From: Parazoarcus communis SWub3 = DSM 12120
Lineage (GTDB): Bacteria > Pseudomonadota > Gammaproteobacteria > Burkholderiales > Rhodocyclaceae
Assembly (NCBI RefSeq): GCF_003226565.1
Contig: NZ_QKOE01000009.1
Location: 62,001 to 126,000 of the forward strand
Direction: 5' to 3'
DNA: 64,000 nt
The translations under genes and the position numbers were made by a program. The stretch's first letter is position 1. Every line of letters begins with the position of its first letter. Positions 28,128-37,954 of the stretch are shown here, piece by piece. The notes below the pieces were generated by a model. It saw only the letters and a program-made list of their open reading frames with translations, ran no database searches and was not told where the DNA came from.

Positions 28128-28841
28128 GAATAGCGCGGGGCGTTTTCCGATCGGGCTGGGCGGATTGCGGCGCCAGTCGCCAATGCTGCGCGTGATCAGC
28201 GTCTCGGAAGGAGTGGTCAGGTCGGCTGCGATGCATAGCCGGGTGCCGGGTGCGCATAGTCGTAGCAAGGCTTCAAGCATGCGGTCGTTGCGGTACGGGG
28301 TCTCGATGAAGATCTGAGTTCGCCCAAGCCGGCGGGATTCCTGTTCCAGCAGGCGGATTTGCTCGTCGCGCTGCGTTTCGGCTACAGGCAGGTAGCCATG
28401 GAAGGCAAAGCTCTGCCCATTCAGGCCGGAGCCCATCAGTCCCAGCAGGATGGACGATGGGCCGACCATGGGGGCGACCCGGATGCCCAGTGCGTGGGCG
28501 CGGGCAACGAGGCGTGCGCCCGGGTCGGCAACCGCCGGGCAACCGGCATCGGACATCAGACCGATGTCTTCGCCACGAAGTGCGGGGGCGAGCAGGGCGT
28601 CGAGCGCTTCGGTGCCGGCGTCTGCGGGTAGTTCCTGGATGTCGGTATCGCGCAATACACCGGGGAAGTCGAGCTGTTTCAGGTGTGCTCTTGCGGCGCG
28701 CGCGTTTTCGACCACGAAATGCGCCAGTTGGGTTACCTGTTGCTGAACGTCTGCAGGCATGAAGCGCTGCCACGGCGTTTCGCCCAGGCTTACAGGAACG
28801 AGATGCAGCGTGCCCTTTGCGTTGAGTGCTGTGCTGCTCAT
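28107..28841 (-). CDS. SAM-dependent methyltransferase, tetrapyrrole methylase fold (RsmI-like paralogue)
   Basis: A 244-residue protein: LHLVPVSLGETPW in place of the usual LYVVGTPIGN start, DIGLMSDAGCPAVADPGARL, VGPSSILLGLMGSGLNGQSFAFHGYLP, and IFIETPYRNDRMLEAL. It is clearly related to RsmI (16S rRNA C1402 2'-O-methylase) but belongs to a divergent branch whose target is not established. It begins at an ATGA overlap with the end of the Maf gene, so the two are coupled. Confidence 0.88.
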   Translation of the reverse strand: MSSTALNAKGTLHLVPVSLGETPWQRFMPADVQQQVTQLAHFVVENARAARAHLKQLDFPGVLRDTDIQELPADAGTEALDALLAPALRGEDIGLMSDAGCPAVADPGARLVARAHALGIRVAPMVGPSSILLGLMGSGLNGQSFAFHGYLPVAETQRDEQIRLLEQESRRLGRTQIFIETPYRNDRMLEALLRLCAPGTRLCIAADLTTPSETLITRSIGDWRRNPPSPIGKRPALFLLLGEH

Positions 28842-29416
28842 GGCAGGGCGATGCCTTCGTTGCGCAGCATGCGTGACAGCGCGATCAGCGGGAGTCCGAT
28901 CAGCGCGGTCGGGTCGTCCCCGGACAAGGCGTCGAGCAGGGTGATGCCGAGACCTTCGGACTTGGCGCTGCCTGCACAGTCAAGTGGTAGCTCGGCAGCG
29001 ACATAGCGCTCGATCTCGTCGGTAGTCAGGGTGCGGAATCGAACATGTGTTGGGACGAGGGTGGATTGCACTTTGCCCGTGTCGCTGTTGATCACTGCAA
29101 CCGCGGTGTGAAAGATGACATCCTGGCCGCTCATGCGGCGCAGTTGTGCATGGGCGCGCTCGATCGTGCCGGGTTTGCCGAAGATTTCATTGCCGATGCA
29201 GGCGACCTGGTCGCTGCCGATGACCAGTGCGTTTGGTTTGTGGTCGGCAATCGCTCTGGCTTTGGCAATAGCCAGCCTGATGGCAAGCGCATCAGGTGTT
29301 TCGTCTGGCAGCGGGGTCTCGTCCGTTTCCGGGCGCGCAACTTCAAAGGGCAGGCCGAACCGCTCGAGTAGTTGTTTGCGGTAGGCGGAGGTTGAGGCAA
29401 GGATCAGTGTGTTCAT
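28838..29416 (-). CDS. Maf-family nucleotide pyrophosphatase (YceF-like)
   Basis: A 192-residue protein with the Maf signature LILASTSAYRKQLLERFGLPF and the catalytic region VIGSDQVACIGNEIFGKPG. The C-terminal GSAKSEGLGI segment fits the YceF branch, which hydrolyses 7-methyl-GTP, rather than YhdE-type dTTP/UTP pyrophosphatase; this assignment is by pattern. Neighbouring YceD-rpmF is divergent from it, as in many proteobacteria. Confidence 0.92.
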   Translation of the reverse strand: MNTLILASTSAYRKQLLERFGLPFEVARPETDETPLPDETPDALAIRLAIAKARAIADHKPNALVIGSDQVACIGNEIFGKPGTIERAHAQLRRMSGQDVIFHTAVAVINSDTGKVQSTLVPTHVRFRTLTTDEIERYVAAELPLDCAGSAKSEGLGITLLDALSGDDPTALIGLPLIALSRMLRNEGIALP

Positions 29417-29509
29417 CAGTGCGGACGGTGGGCTGGTTGGCGCCGGTGTGTGTACAGCGGCTCAGGTGGCGGAGAGCGCCTTCTGATGCGAATCTTCTGC
29501 ACAAGGGCT

Positions 29510-29536
29510 TTGACATCTTTAATCAAAAAATAATAT
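29510..29536 (+). promoter_or_regulatory. Sigma-70 promoter of the YceD-rpmF unit
   Basis: A perfect TTGACA at 29510-29515 with TAATAT at 29531-29536 (15-base spacer) or overlapping TATCAT (18-base spacer). Transcription would start around 29543-29546, only a few bases before the ATG at 29549, and no ribosome site precedes that ATG: a very short-leader mRNA. Confidence 0.7.
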
Positions 29537-29548
29537 CATGCACGGCTT

Positions 29549-30064
29549 ATGTCCAATCAAGGCAAAACACCAGACAACATTGCTGATGTCTTCCGCTTCG
29601 CGGCGGGGCAGCGCAGCATGAATTTCGAGGTGCCGCTTGCGGCCTTCGAGCGTCTGGCTGATCAGTTGGTCAGTAGCGACGGCGTGGTCGTCTGCCAGGT
29701 TCAGGGATTTCAGGATCCTGAGCGTGGGGCGATCATCGAGTTGCAGCTGGCAGGCAAGCTGGTGCTGCGATGCCAGCGTTGTCTGACTGGGCTTGATTGG
29801 GATTTGGCGGTTCGCACCAGATTGCAGCCGATTCGTCCGGGGCAGGCACTGCCGGAAGACGAGTTGGAGGACGACGAGGTCGATGCGTTCGAGGTCGATG
29901 GAGAGCTCGATGTGCATGCGTTGATCGAGGATGAGATCATTCTTGCCCTGCCGATTGCGCCCCGTCACGATGAATGTGGCACGCTGCGCCCAGAGGGTGC
30001 GGCAAGCAAGGAATCACCTTTTGCCGTGCTTGCCGGTTTGCGTGGTAACGGCAGCGCCGCTTAG
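29549..30064 (+). CDS. YceD/DUF177 family protein (23S rRNA accumulation)
   Basis: A 171-residue protein with the DUF177 core: two-cysteine motif LVLRCQRCLTGLDWDL, an acidic middle (DELEDDEVDAFEVDGELDV) and the conserved EDEIILALPIAPRHDEC. In bacteria and plants the family is needed for 23S rRNA accumulation and is encoded just before rpmF, as here (25 bases). Start ATG 29549 lies almost at the predicted transcript start and has no Shine-Dalgarno sequence. Confidence 0.9.
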   Translation: MSNQGKTPDNIADVFRFAAGQRSMNFEVPLAAFERLADQLVSSDGVVVCQVQGFQDPERGAIIELQLAGKLVLRCQRCLTGLDWDLAVRTRLQPIRPGQALPEDELEDDEVDAFEVDGELDVHALIEDEIILALPIAPRHDECGTLRPEGAASKESPFAVLAGLRGNGSAA

Positions 30065-30089
30065 GTAACGTTTCGTTTAGGAGTTTTTC

Positions 30090-30269
30090 ATGGCCGTTCA
30101 GCAGAACAAGAAGTCCCCCTCCAAGCGTGGCATGCACCGTGCCCACGATTTTCTGACCGCGCCGGCGCTGGCCGTCGAGGCAACCACGGGTGAAGTTCAC
30201 CTGCGTCACCATATCAGCCCCAACGGTTTCTACCGTGGCAAGAAGGTGCTGAAGGTCAAGGGCGAGTAA
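30090..30269 (+). CDS. rpmF: 50S ribosomal protein L32
   Basis: A 59-residue basic protein, [20 protein letters not shown] and onward, with the L32 core [10 protein letters not shown] and the end [13 protein letters not shown]. The zinc-binding cysteines of some L32 proteins are absent (C-minus form). It has a TTAGGAG ribosome site and sits between YceD and plsX, the standard arrangement. Confidence 0.97.
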   Translation: MAVQQNKKSPSKRGMHRAHDFLTAPALAVEATTGEVHLRHHISPNGFYRGKKVLKVKGE

Positions 30270-30292
30270 GTCCGCGTCCTGACATACAGGAG

Positions 30293-30330
30293 GCGGCGCA
30301 GCGCGCGATGCGCCTGCGCCGCTTTTTTTT
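30293..30330 (+). terminator. Rho-independent terminator after rpmF
   Basis: Stem GCGGCGCA/TGCGCCGC followed by eight T. It lies 30 bases before plsX, so it probably attenuates read-through from the ribosomal gene into the fatty acid genes. Confidence 0.85.
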
Positions 30331-30359
30331 CCCTCTGAATTGATTCACGCGAGAAGCCG

Positions 30360-31376
30360 ATGGGTGTCACCGTTGCAATCGACTGCATGGGTGGCGATCA
30401 CGGCCCGGTCGTGACCGTGCCTGCTGCGCTGACCTTTCTGCGCAGTCATTCCACCGTAAACGTGATCCTGGTTGGGCGCGAAGAGTCCATCCTGCCGCTG
30501 CTTGGCGAAGCACTGGCCGCGTTTGGGTCGCGTTTGCGCGTTCGACATGCGAGCGAGGTGGTGGGTATGGACGAACCGCCGGCCAATGCGATGCGCTCGA
30601 AGAAGGATTCTTCGATGCGGATCGTCGCCGATCTGGTTAAATCGGGCGAAGCACAAGCCGCCGTGTCCGCTGGAAATACCGGCGCCTTGATGGCCATCTC
30701 CCGCTTTGTCCTTAAAACACTTCCTGGCATCGACCGTCCTGCAATCTGTTCGATCTTGCCGACACAGAAAGGGCACAGTTACGTGCTCGATCTGGGGGCA
30801 AACGTCGATTGCAGTGCAGAGCACCTGCTGCAGTTCGGTATCATGGGCGCGATGCTGGCTGCGGCAGTTGATCATGATGAGCGTCCGCGAGTTGGCTTGC
30901 TCAATATCGGCGAAGAGGCGATCAAGGGTAACGAGGTCGTCAAGCAGGCCGGTGAGTTGCTGCGCAACAGCGGTCTGAATTTCTGCGGCAATGTCGAAGG
31001 CGACGACATCTACAAGGGGGCGGCCGACGTCGTGGTGTGTGATGGCTTCGTCGGTAACGTCGCGTTGAAGACGTCCGAAGGGCTGGCGCAGATGTTATCG
31101 ACATTCCTGCGCGAAGAGTTCGGGCGGAATCTGTTCACCCGGATCATGGCCCTGATCGCGATGCCGGCGCTGAAGCGGTTCAAGCACAGGGTCGATCATC
31201 GCAGGTATAACGGTGCGGTATTGCTGGGTTTGCGCGGCGTCGTGGTGAAGAGCCACGGGTCTGCTGATCCGTTTGCCTTTGAGCAGGCGATCGGGCGCGC
31301 GGCCGATGCCGCGGGTAATCAACTGATCGAACGCATCAGCCTGAAGATGGCGAGCATGAGCGAGGTTGCAGCATGA
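30360..31376 (+). CDS. plsX: Phosphate acyltransferase PlsX
   Basis: A 338-residue enzyme that makes acyl-phosphate from acyl-ACP, the first committed input to phospholipid synthesis with PlsY. Family blocks: [12 protein letters not shown] at the N terminus, [41 protein letters not shown] and [16 protein letters not shown]. It overlaps fabH by four bases (ATGA). The gene order plsX-fabHDG-acpP-fabF ties membrane lipid and fatty acid initiation together. Confidence 0.97.
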   Translation: MGVTVAIDCMGGDHGPVVTVPAALTFLRSHSTVNVILVGREESILPLLGEALAAFGSRLRVRHASEVVGMDEPPANAMRSKKDSSMRIVADLVKSGEAQAAVSAGNTGALMAISRFVLKTLPGIDRPAICSILPTQKGHSYVLDLGANVDCSAEHLLQFGIMGAMLAAAVDHDERPRVGLLNIGEEAIKGNEVVKQAGELLRNSGLNFCGNVEGDDIYKGAADVVVCDGFVGNVALKTSEGLAQMLSTFLREEFGRNLFTRIMALIAMPALKRFKHRVDHRRYNGAVLLGLRGVVVKSHGSADPFAFEQAIGRAADAAGNQLIERISLKMASMSEVAA

Positions 31377-32338
31377 TTCACGCAAGAATCACCGGTACCG
31401 GCAGCTATCTGCCGGGGGAGCCTGTCAGTAACGAGGACCTCGTCCGGCGCGGCATCGATACTTCTGATGAGTGGGTGACCAGTCGTACAGGTATCTCCAG
31501 TCGCCATCTCGCGACGGCAGAAACCGGCTCCAGCGACCTGGCCTGCAAGGCTGCCGAACGCGCGATCGAGGCGGCCGGTTGCGAGGCCGAGGATATCGAC
31601 CTGATCATCGTCGCTACCTCGACCCCTGATTATATCTTTCCAAGCACGGCCGCTTTGCTTCAATCCCGCCTGGGGATCCGTAACGGAGGGGCGGCGTTCG
31701 ATGTGCAGGCGGTCTGCAGTGGCTTCGTCTACGCCCTCAGCATTGCCGAGAAGTTCATTCGCTCTGGCAGTCACAAGCGCGCCTTGGTGGTTGGTGCCGA
31801 GGTGTTCTCCCGCATTCTCGACTGGTCCGATCGCAGTACGTGTGTGCTGTTTGGTGACGGCGCCGGCGCGGTGGTGCTCGAGGCTTCGGAGCAACCGGGT
31901 GTGCGTGCGACTGCGCTGCATGCGGATGGCAGTCATCATCCTATCCTCTGTGTGCCCGGTGGTGTCGCCTCAGGTCAGGTCATTGGCGACCCCTTTCTGC
32001 GCATGGATGGACAGGCGGTATTCAAGTTTGCGGTCAAGGTGCTGGGTGACGTTGCACACGAAGTGCTCGAACTGGCGGACTGCCCGGTTGATAGCATCGA
32101 CTGGTTGATTCCTCACCAAGCCAATATCCGCATCATCCAGGCAACAGCCAAGCGCCTTGGCGTGCCGATGGAGAAAGTCATCACGACGGTCGAGCGCCAC
32201 GGCAACACTTCAGCTGCTTCAATTCCGCTGGCACTGGATCTCGCGGTGCGCGACGGTCGCATCCGTCCGGGGCATCGCATTGTGCTGGAAGGGGTTGGTG
32301 GTGGCTTCACTTGGGGCGCAGCCCTGGTCGATTTCTGA
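31373..32338 (+). CDS. fabH: 3-oxoacyl-ACP synthase III (FabH)
   Basis: A 321-residue thiolase-fold condensing enzyme that joins acetyl-CoA to malonyl-ACP to start fatty acid synthesis. The catalytic triad is visible: Cys115 ([12 protein letters not shown]), His248 (IPHQANIRI) and Asn278 (HGNTSAAS). Length and the C-terminal [11 protein letters not shown] are standard. It starts within the end of plsX. Confidence 0.97.
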   Translation: MIHARITGTGSYLPGEPVSNEDLVRRGIDTSDEWVTSRTGISSRHLATAETGSSDLACKAAERAIEAAGCEAEDIDLIIVATSTPDYIFPSTAALLQSRLGIRNGGAAFDVQAVCSGFVYALSIAEKFIRSGSHKRALVVGAEVFSRILDWSDRSTCVLFGDGAGAVVLEASEQPGVRATALHADGSHHPILCVPGGVASGQVIGDPFLRMDGQAVFKFAVKVLGDVAHEVLELADCPVDSIDWLIPHQANIRIIQATAKRLGVPMEKVITTVERHGNTSAASIPLALDLAVRDGRIRPGHRIVLEGVGGGFTWGAALVDF

Positions 32339-32363
32339 TTTCTTTCTCGATACGGAGAGATTG

Positions 32364-33296
32364 ATGTCATTTGCACTGGTTTTCCCTGGTCAGGGGTCGC
32401 AGTCGGTTGGCATGATGGCGCCTTATGGTGATCTGGCGATCATTCGCGAAACATTTGCCGAGGCCTCCGATGCCCTGGGTGAGGATTTGTGGGCCATGGT
32501 CTGCGAGGGGCCTGCAGAGCGTCTTGCGCTGACCGTCAATACCCAGCCCTTGATGCTGACTGCGGGTGTCGCGGCTTATCGCGCCTGGCTGGCGGCGGGT
32601 GGCGCTCGTCCGGCACTGGTCGCCGGACACAGCCTGGGTGAGTATGCTGCGCTGGTTGCGGCGGAGGCTTTGTCGTTTGCTGACGCGGTGCCTTTGGTGC
32701 GCTTCCGTGCCCAAGCCATGCAGGAAGCGGTGCCGGCTGGCGAGGGGGCGATGGCCGCCTTGCTTGGGCTGGAGGTCGAGGCCGTTCGTGAAGCCTGTCA
32801 GGAAGCTGCCCAGGGTGAGGTGGTCGAGGCCGCCAACCTGAATGCTCCGGGTCAGATCGTCATCGCTGGGGCGAAGGCGGCAGTTGAGCGCGCAATCGAG
32901 GCGGCCAAGGCGCGGGGGGCCAAACGCGCAATGCTGCTGCCGGTCTCGGCGCCCTTTCACTGCGCGCTGATGAAGCCGGCTGCAGACCGGCTTGCCGAGC
33001 GTCTGGCAGCGGTTGATGTCCGCACGCCGACGATCGATGTGCTGAATAATGTTGACGTCGCGATCTGCAGCGAGCCCGCAGCGATTCGGGATGCACTGGT
33101 TCGTCAGGCATTCTCGCCAGTGCGCTGGATCGAATCCATTCAGGCAATGGCGCAGCGTGGTTTGACGCCGGTCATCGAATGTGGTCCGGGCAAAGTGCTT
33201 GCCGGCATGACCAAGCGCATTGCCAAGGAAGTTGAGGGCGGATCGATTCACGATGCCGCCAGTCTGGAACAGATGCTTGCAGCAGTGAGGTCGTGA
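32364..33296 (+). CDS. fabD: Malonyl-CoA:ACP transacylase (FabD)
   Basis: A 310-residue enzyme loading malonyl groups onto ACP. It begins MSFALVFPGQGSQSVGMM, and the nucleophile Ser90 is in AGHSLGEYAALVAA; the catalytic His lies in VSAPFHCALM. The open frame reaches 69 codons further up inside fabH, but ATG 32364 follows a GGAGA ribosome site and matches the family start. Its TGA overlaps the fabG ATG. Confidence 0.96.
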   Translation: MSFALVFPGQGSQSVGMMAPYGDLAIIRETFAEASDALGEDLWAMVCEGPAERLALTVNTQPLMLTAGVAAYRAWLAAGGARPALVAGHSLGEYAALVAAEALSFADAVPLVRFRAQAMQEAVPAGEGAMAALLGLEVEAVREACQEAAQGEVVEAANLNAPGQIVIAGAKAAVERAIEAAKARGAKRAMLLPVSAPFHCALMKPAADRLAERLAAVDVRTPTIDVLNNVDVAICSEPAAIRDALVRQAFSPVRWIESIQAMAQRGLTPVIECGPGKVLAGMTKRIAKEVEGGSIHDAASLEQMLAAVRS

Positions 33297-34045
33297 TGAG
33301 TTTTTCGCTTGAAGGTCAGGTTGCGCTTGTGACCGGAGCATCGCGCGGCATTGGACGTGCGGTGGCAATGCAGTTGGGTGCCCTGGGGGCGACCGTGGTT
33401 GGCACGGCGACCTCGTCGGGCGGCGCTGCCGAAATCGAGCAGGCGCTGGTCGAAGCGGGCTACAAGGGTGCCGGGCTGGCGCTGGATGTGACCGATTCGG
33501 CTGCTTGCGAAGCCATGATTGGTGATATCGAGAAGCGCTTTGGTGCTGTGGGTATTCTGGTGAATAACGCCGGGATTACCCGTGACAACCTCGCCATGCG
33601 GATGAAGGACGAAGAGTGGGATGCGGTGATCGACACCAATCTCAAGGCGGTCTTCCGCATGTCCAAGCTGGTCATGCGCGGCATGATGAAAGCACGCGGC
33701 GGTCGCATCATCAACATCACTTCGGTGGTGGGGAGTGCAGGCAACCCGGGGCAGGCCAACTATGCTGCAGCCAAGGCAGGCGTGGCCGGCATGAGTCGTG
33801 CGCTGGCGCGTGAGTTGGGAAGCCGCAATATCACGGTCAATTGTGTTGCGCCCGGATTCATCGATACCGACATGACGCGTGCGCTGCCTGATGCGGCACG
33901 TGATGCACTGCTGGGCAACATTGCATTGGGTCGCCTGGGGCGTCCGGAAGAGATTGCTGCGGCAGTCGCCTTCCTGGCATCGCCGGCTGCGGCCTATGTG
34001 ACTGGGACAACATTGCATGTCAACGGTGGCATGTATATGTCGTGA
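33296..34045 (+). CDS. fabG: 3-oxoacyl-ACP reductase (FabG)
   Basis: A 249-residue short-chain dehydrogenase that reduces 3-oxoacyl-ACP with NADPH. Nucleotide motif TGASRGIGRA, NNAGITRD, the catalytic Ser in TSVVGSAGN and the Tyr156-x3-Lys160 pair (NYAAAKAG). The end TLHVNGGMYM is typical. Start ATG 33296 shares a base with the fabD stop codon (a GTG one codon earlier is possible). Confidence 0.96.
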   Translation: MSFSLEGQVALVTGASRGIGRAVAMQLGALGATVVGTATSSGGAAEIEQALVEAGYKGAGLALDVTDSAACEAMIGDIEKRFGAVGILVNNAGITRDNLAMRMKDEEWDAVIDTNLKAVFRMSKLVMRGMMKARGGRIINITSVVGSAGNPGQANYAAAKAGVAGMSRALARELGSRNITVNCVAPGFIDTDMTRALPDAARDALLGNIALGRLGRPEEIAAAVAFLASPAAAYVTGTTLHVNGGMYMS

Positions 34046-34136
34046 TCGCTTGCCGCGATAGCGGAAGCGTTCCTTTTTGGTAGAATACGTCGGTTTTTTT
34101 CTTACACACCTGCACTTTCAGGGAAGGAGTTTGTTC

Positions 34137-34376
34137 ATGGAGAACATCGAACAGCGCGTCAAAAAGATCGTTGCTGAGCAACTTGGCGTAAACGAATCGG
34201 AGATCAAGAACGAGTCTTCGTTCGTGGATGATCTGGGCGCGGATTCGCTGGACACCGTGGAACTGGTCATGGCGCTGGAAGAAGAGTTCGAGTGCGAGAT
34301 TCCGGACGAAGAGGCCGAGAAGATCACCACCGTCCAGCAAGCGATTGACTACGTCAACGCTCACCTCAAGAAGTAA
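34137..34376 (+). CDS. acpP: Acyl carrier protein
   Basis: A 79-residue acidic carrier protein; Ser37 in [13 protein letters not shown] takes the phosphopantetheine arm (added by AcpS, encoded at 52625). It has a GGAAGGAG ribosome site, nine bases from the ATG. The 91 bases before it contain an extended -10-like GGTAGAAT at 34079-34086, which may be an internal promoter giving the high expression ACP needs; no clear -35 box is seen. Confidence 0.97.
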   Translation: MENIEQRVKKIVAEQLGVNESEIKNESSFVDDLGADSLDTVELVMALEEEFECEIPDEEAEKITTVQQAIDYVNAHLKK

Positions 34377-34457
34377 TCGTTTCACTGTTTTCCGCCGGGC
34401 TGTGCGTCAGCACTGTCCGGCGTGATCCTCATTCCTCCGCCTTGATTCCTTACGGAG

Positions 34458-35699
34458 ATGCCCGTGTCGCGTCGTAGAGTCGTCGTCACCGGTCTGGGAC
34501 TCGTCTCGCCGGTCGGCAATACTGTTCCCGAAGCCTGGGAAAACCTGATTGCCGGTAAGAGCGGCATCGCCCCGATCACCCGTTTCGATGCCAGCGCATT
34601 CGCTGCGCGCATTGCTGGCGAGGTGAAGAATTTCGACGTTTCGACTTATCTGTCGCCCAAGGAAGCGCGCCGAATGGATGTCTTCATCCATTACGGCATG
34701 GCGGCCGGCATTCAGGCGATCCGTGATTCGGGAATCGAGGTCAATGATGCCAATGCAGAGCGCATTGGTGTCAATATCGGGTCCGGCATCGGCGGTCTGC
34801 CGATGATCGAAGATACCCACAACGACTATCTTGGCGGCGGTCCGCGCAAGATTTCGCCGTTTTTCATTCCCGGCACCATCATCAACATGATCTCGGGCAA
34901 CCTGTCGATCATGTTCGGCATGAAGGGCCCCAATGTTGCCGTCGTTACTGCATGCACCACCGGACTTCATGCGATCGGCATGAGTGCGCGCATGATCGAG
35001 TACGGTGACGCAGACGTGATGGTCTGCGGTGGCGCCGAATCCACGGTGACGCATCTGGCCATTGGTGGTTTCGCTTCGGCAAAGGCCTTGTCCACCCGGA
35101 ATGATGATCCGGCGACTGCAAGCCGTCCTTGGGACAAGGAGCGCGACGGTTTCGTGCTCGGCGAGGGGGCAGGCGTGCTGGTGCTCGAAGAGTACGAGCA
35201 CGCCGTCAAGCGCGGCGCCCGCATCTATGCCGAACTCGCGGGGTTTGGCATGAGTGGTGACGCCTATCACATGACCGCGCCCGATACCGACGGGCCGCGC
35301 CGCAGCATGGTCAACGCCATGAAGAATGCGGGCGTCAATGTCGACGAAGTGCACTATCTGAACGCTCACGGTACGTCCACACCGCTGGGTGACAAGAACG
35401 AGACCGATGCAATCAAGCTTGCTTTCGGTGTCGATGCCGCCAAGAAGCTCGTGGTCAACTCCACCAAGTCGATGACAGGTCACCTGCTGGGTGGCGCTGG
35501 TGGTCTTGAGTCGGTGTTTACGGTACTGGCGGTTCATAATCAGATCTCGCCGCCGACAATCAACATCTTTGATCAGGATCCAGACTGCGATCTGGATTAC
35601 TGCGCGAATGTTGCCCGTCCGATGAAGATCGATGTTGCGATGAAGAACAACTTCGGTTTTGGCGGCACCAACGGCACCTTGGTGTTCCGCAAGATCTGA
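34458..35699 (+). CDS. fabF: 3-oxoacyl-ACP synthase II (FabF)
   Basis: A 413-residue elongating condensing enzyme. The active-site Cys166 is in VVTACTTGLHAIG, with the two histidines in LNAHGTSTPLGD and STKSMTGHLLGGAGG. The end NNFGFGGTNGTLVF is characteristic. It closes the fatty acid operon; the YgfX gene starts 17 bases later. Confidence 0.97.
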   Translation: MPVSRRRVVVTGLGLVSPVGNTVPEAWENLIAGKSGIAPITRFDASAFAARIAGEVKNFDVSTYLSPKEARRMDVFIHYGMAAGIQAIRDSGIEVNDANAERIGVNIGSGIGGLPMIEDTHNDYLGGGPRKISPFFIPGTIINMISGNLSIMFGMKGPNVAVVTACTTGLHAIGMSARMIEYGDADVMVCGGAESTVTHLAIGGFASAKALSTRNDDPATASRPWDKERDGFVLGEGAGVLVLEEYEHAVKRGARIYAELAGFGMSGDAYHMTAPDTDGPRRSMVNAMKNAGVNVDEVHYLNAHGTSTPLGDKNETDAIKLAFGVDAAKKLVVNSTKSMTGHLLGGAGGLESVFTVLAVHNQISPPTINIFDQDPDCDLDYCANVARPMKIDVAMKNNFGFGGTNGTLVFRKI

Positions 35700-35715
35700 T
35701 TCACGCGGGGCGGGT

Positions 35716-36159
35716 GTGAGCGCCTTCGAGGCGATTCGACTCAAGCCCTCGTTTAGCGTCCTGGCGTCAGTGCTGGCCCTTCATTGTGGGGCTGGGCTGA
35801 CGCTTTTCTTTTTTGTGCCCGGTACCCTGTTTGTGGTGCTTGGCGGCCTAGTGGTGGGGGTGTCCCTGTTCTTGGCCTTGCGGCAGCAGTGGGAGATGCG
35901 GGGCAGGGTGCTGACGATCTATGCAGACGGTGGGGCTGCGCTGGGTGATGGAGAGTCGTTTCAGCTGGTGCGAGTGAGCGACGACGCGGTCATTCTGCCC
36001 CACGTGTTGTTCGTCACGTTGAGGGGCACGGATGCCAGACCGCGTCTGGGGACGTTGCGCTTGATGCTGGTGGCCGGCAATATGAATGCCGCGCAGTGGC
36101 GCCGCCTGAGGATTTGGCTGCGCCACCGGGCGGTCAGGCTTGCGGCTGTTTCGCCTTGA
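35716..36159 (+). CDS. YgfX/CptA-like small membrane protein
   Basis: A 147-residue protein from GTG 35716: two hydrophobic helices (about residues 15-55) and a soluble C-terminal part ending with [14 protein letters not shown], the pattern of the YgfX family. In E. coli YgfX is linked to SdhE and has been described as the toxin of a membrane-linked module, but no sdhE is adjacent here. The 3' end overlaps convergent nadB by 26 bases. The non-ATG start is chosen because the frame upstream runs inside fabF. Confidence 0.75.
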   Translation: MSAFEAIRLKPSFSVLASVLALHCGAGLTLFFFVPGTLFVVLGGLVVGVSLFLALRQQWEMRGRVLTIYADGGAALGDGESFQLVRVSDDAVILPHVLFVTLRGTDARPRLGTLRLMLVAGNMNAAQWRRLRIWLRHRAVRLAAVSP

Positions 36160-37750
36160 TGGGCGGCGGACGCAATACCGTGTCACGTGCCTTGGGCAAG
36201 GTGTCTGGATAGTCGCGGGAGTGATGCAGGCCACGGCTTTCCTTGCGCTTGAGGGCGCAGCGCACGATCAGGTCTGCAGTGACGACCAGATTGCGCAGTT
36301 CGATCAGATCGTTGGATACACGGAAGTTCGAGTAGAACTCATTGATCTCGCTTGCCAGCAGACGAATCCGGTGCTGGGCACGTTGCAGGCGCTTGGTCGT
36401 GCGTACAATGCCCACGTAGTCCCACATTGCCCGACGCAGTTCCGCCCAGTTGTGCGAGATGACGACCTCCTCGTCGGCATCGGTTACCCGGCTTTCGTCC
36501 CAGGCGGGTAGTTCGGGCATGGTTTGCTGCGGTTTGGCAAGGATGTCTCGCGCGGCGGATTCGCCAAACACCAGGCACTCGAGCAACGAGTTGCTGGCCA
36601 GGCGGTTGGCGCCATGCAGTCCGGTGCCGGCGGACTCCCCCACGGCATACAGACCAGGGACATCGGTACGTGCCGACAGGTCGGTGACAATGCCGCCGCA
36701 GGAGTAATGCGCGGCAGGGACGACCGGAATCGGCTCGCGGGTGATGTCGATACCCAGCTCGAGGCAGCGTGCGTGAATATTGGGGAAGTGACCGCGCAGC
36801 CAGTCGGCAGGTTTGTGACTGATGTCCAGATAGACGCAATCAATCCCGCGTTTTTTCATTTCGAAGTCGATGGCCCGGGCGACGATATCGCGCGGGGCGA
36901 GCTCTTCGCGTGGGTCGTGTTCGGGCATGAAGCGGGTGCCGTCCGGCAGTCGCAGCAGGCCACCTTCGCCGCGAACCGCCTCGGAGATCAGGAAGGATTT
37001 TGCCTGAGGGTGGTAGAGGCAGGTGGGGTGGAACTGGATGAATTCCATGTTGCGCACCCGGCATCCTGCTCGCCAGGCCATTGCCACGCCATCGCCGGTC
37101 GCAACATCCGGGTTGGTGGTGTAGAGATAGACCTTTCCGGTGCCGCCAGCTGCGATGACGGTGTTGTGGGCGCCAAAGGTCAGTACCTGATCTCCGCGGA
37201 TGTCCAGCACGTAGGCGCCAAGGCAGCCCCTGCCGGGTTGTCCGATCTTGTCACCCAGAATCAGATCCACCCCGATGTGGTGCTCGAAGATGTCGATGTT
37301 CGGATGCGCCAGGACTTCTTCGCTCAAGGTTGCCTGCACTGCCGCGCCGGTGGCATCTGCAGCGTGGATGATGCGCCGATGGGAATGCCCGCCTTCGCGT
37401 GTCAGGTGGTAGCCCAGTGCCGACTCATCTTCGCGGGTGAAGGGTACGCCACGGTTGATCAGCCATTCGATGGCCTCGCGTCCGTGTTCGACAACGAACC
37501 GGGTCGCCTGCGCATCGCACAGGCCGGCACCCGCAGTGAACGTGTCCTGTATGTGTGCTTCGATGCTGTCGGTGTTGTCCAGAACGGCCGCAATGCCCCC
37601 TTGAGCCCAGGCGCTGGCACTGTCTGCAAGGCTGCGCTTGGTCACGATGGCAACTCGCTGTCGATCCGCGAGTCGGAGTGCGAGAGACTGGCCGGCAGTG
37701 CCGCTGCCGAGAATCAGGACGTCGTACTGTTTGTGCAAGATAACCGTCAC
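36134..37750 (-). CDS. nadB: L-aspartate oxidase (NadB)
   Basis: A flavoprotein of about 538 residues that oxidises aspartate to iminoaspartate for NAD synthesis. FAD-binding motif [64 protein letters not shown], and the C-terminal helical domain of the succinate dehydrogenase/fumarate reductase family. No ATG starts the frame; candidates are GTG 37780, GTG 37750 and TTG 37738, of which the last two bring the FAD motif close to the N terminus. It is divergent from rpoE, a pairing also seen in E. coli. Confidence 0.93.
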   Translation of the reverse strand: MTVILHKQYDVLILGSGTAGQSLALRLADRQRVAIVTKRSLADSASAWAQGGIAAVLDNTDSIEAHIQDTFTAGAGLCDAQATRFVVEHGREAIEWLINRGVPFTREDESALGYHLTREGGHSHRRIIHAADATGAAVQATLSEEVLAHPNIDIFEHHIGVDLILGDKIGQPGRGCLGAYVLDIRGDQVLTFGAHNTVIAAGGTGKVYLYTTNPDVATGDGVAMAWRAGCRVRNMEFIQFHPTCLYHPQAKSFLISEAVRGEGGLLRLPDGTRFMPEHDPREELAPRDIVARAIDFEMKKRGIDCVYLDISHKPADWLRGHFPNIHARCLELGIDITREPIPVVPAAHYSCGGIVTDLSARTDVPGLYAVGESAGTGLHGANRLASNSLLECLVFGESAARDILAKPQQTMPELPAWDESRVTDADEEVVISHNWAELRRAMWDYVGIVRTTKRLQRAQHRIRLLASEINEFYSNFRVSNDLIELRNLVVTADLIVRCALKRKESRGLHHSRDYPDTLPKARDTVLRPPPIKAKQPQA

Positions 37751-37840
37751 ACGCTGGGTTGAAGCGCTGAAATATATCACGGGGTGGAAGCCTTTATCCG
37801 CCTTGGCTGCAGGCGCCCCGCCAATATCCCTTTCGCTACA

Positions 37841-37867
37841 TGAACTAATTTTCGGGCGCTTTGTCTC
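37841..37867 (+). promoter_or_regulatory. Candidate sigma E-type promoter of rpoE
   Basis: TGAACTA, 15 bases, then TCTCT resembles the sigma E consensus (GGAACTT, 15-16 bases, TCNNA). It lies 88 bases upstream of the rpoE ATG. It would give the autoregulation known for rpoE operons. Judged by eye only. Confidence 0.5.
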
Positions 37868-37954
37868 TAAGCCAGATGAAGCGTTTTGCTGCGGGTGCCC
37901 GCGGTCGCTTATACTTGGGCGGTTTTGTCATTCCATAGAAGAACTGACCCCCAA

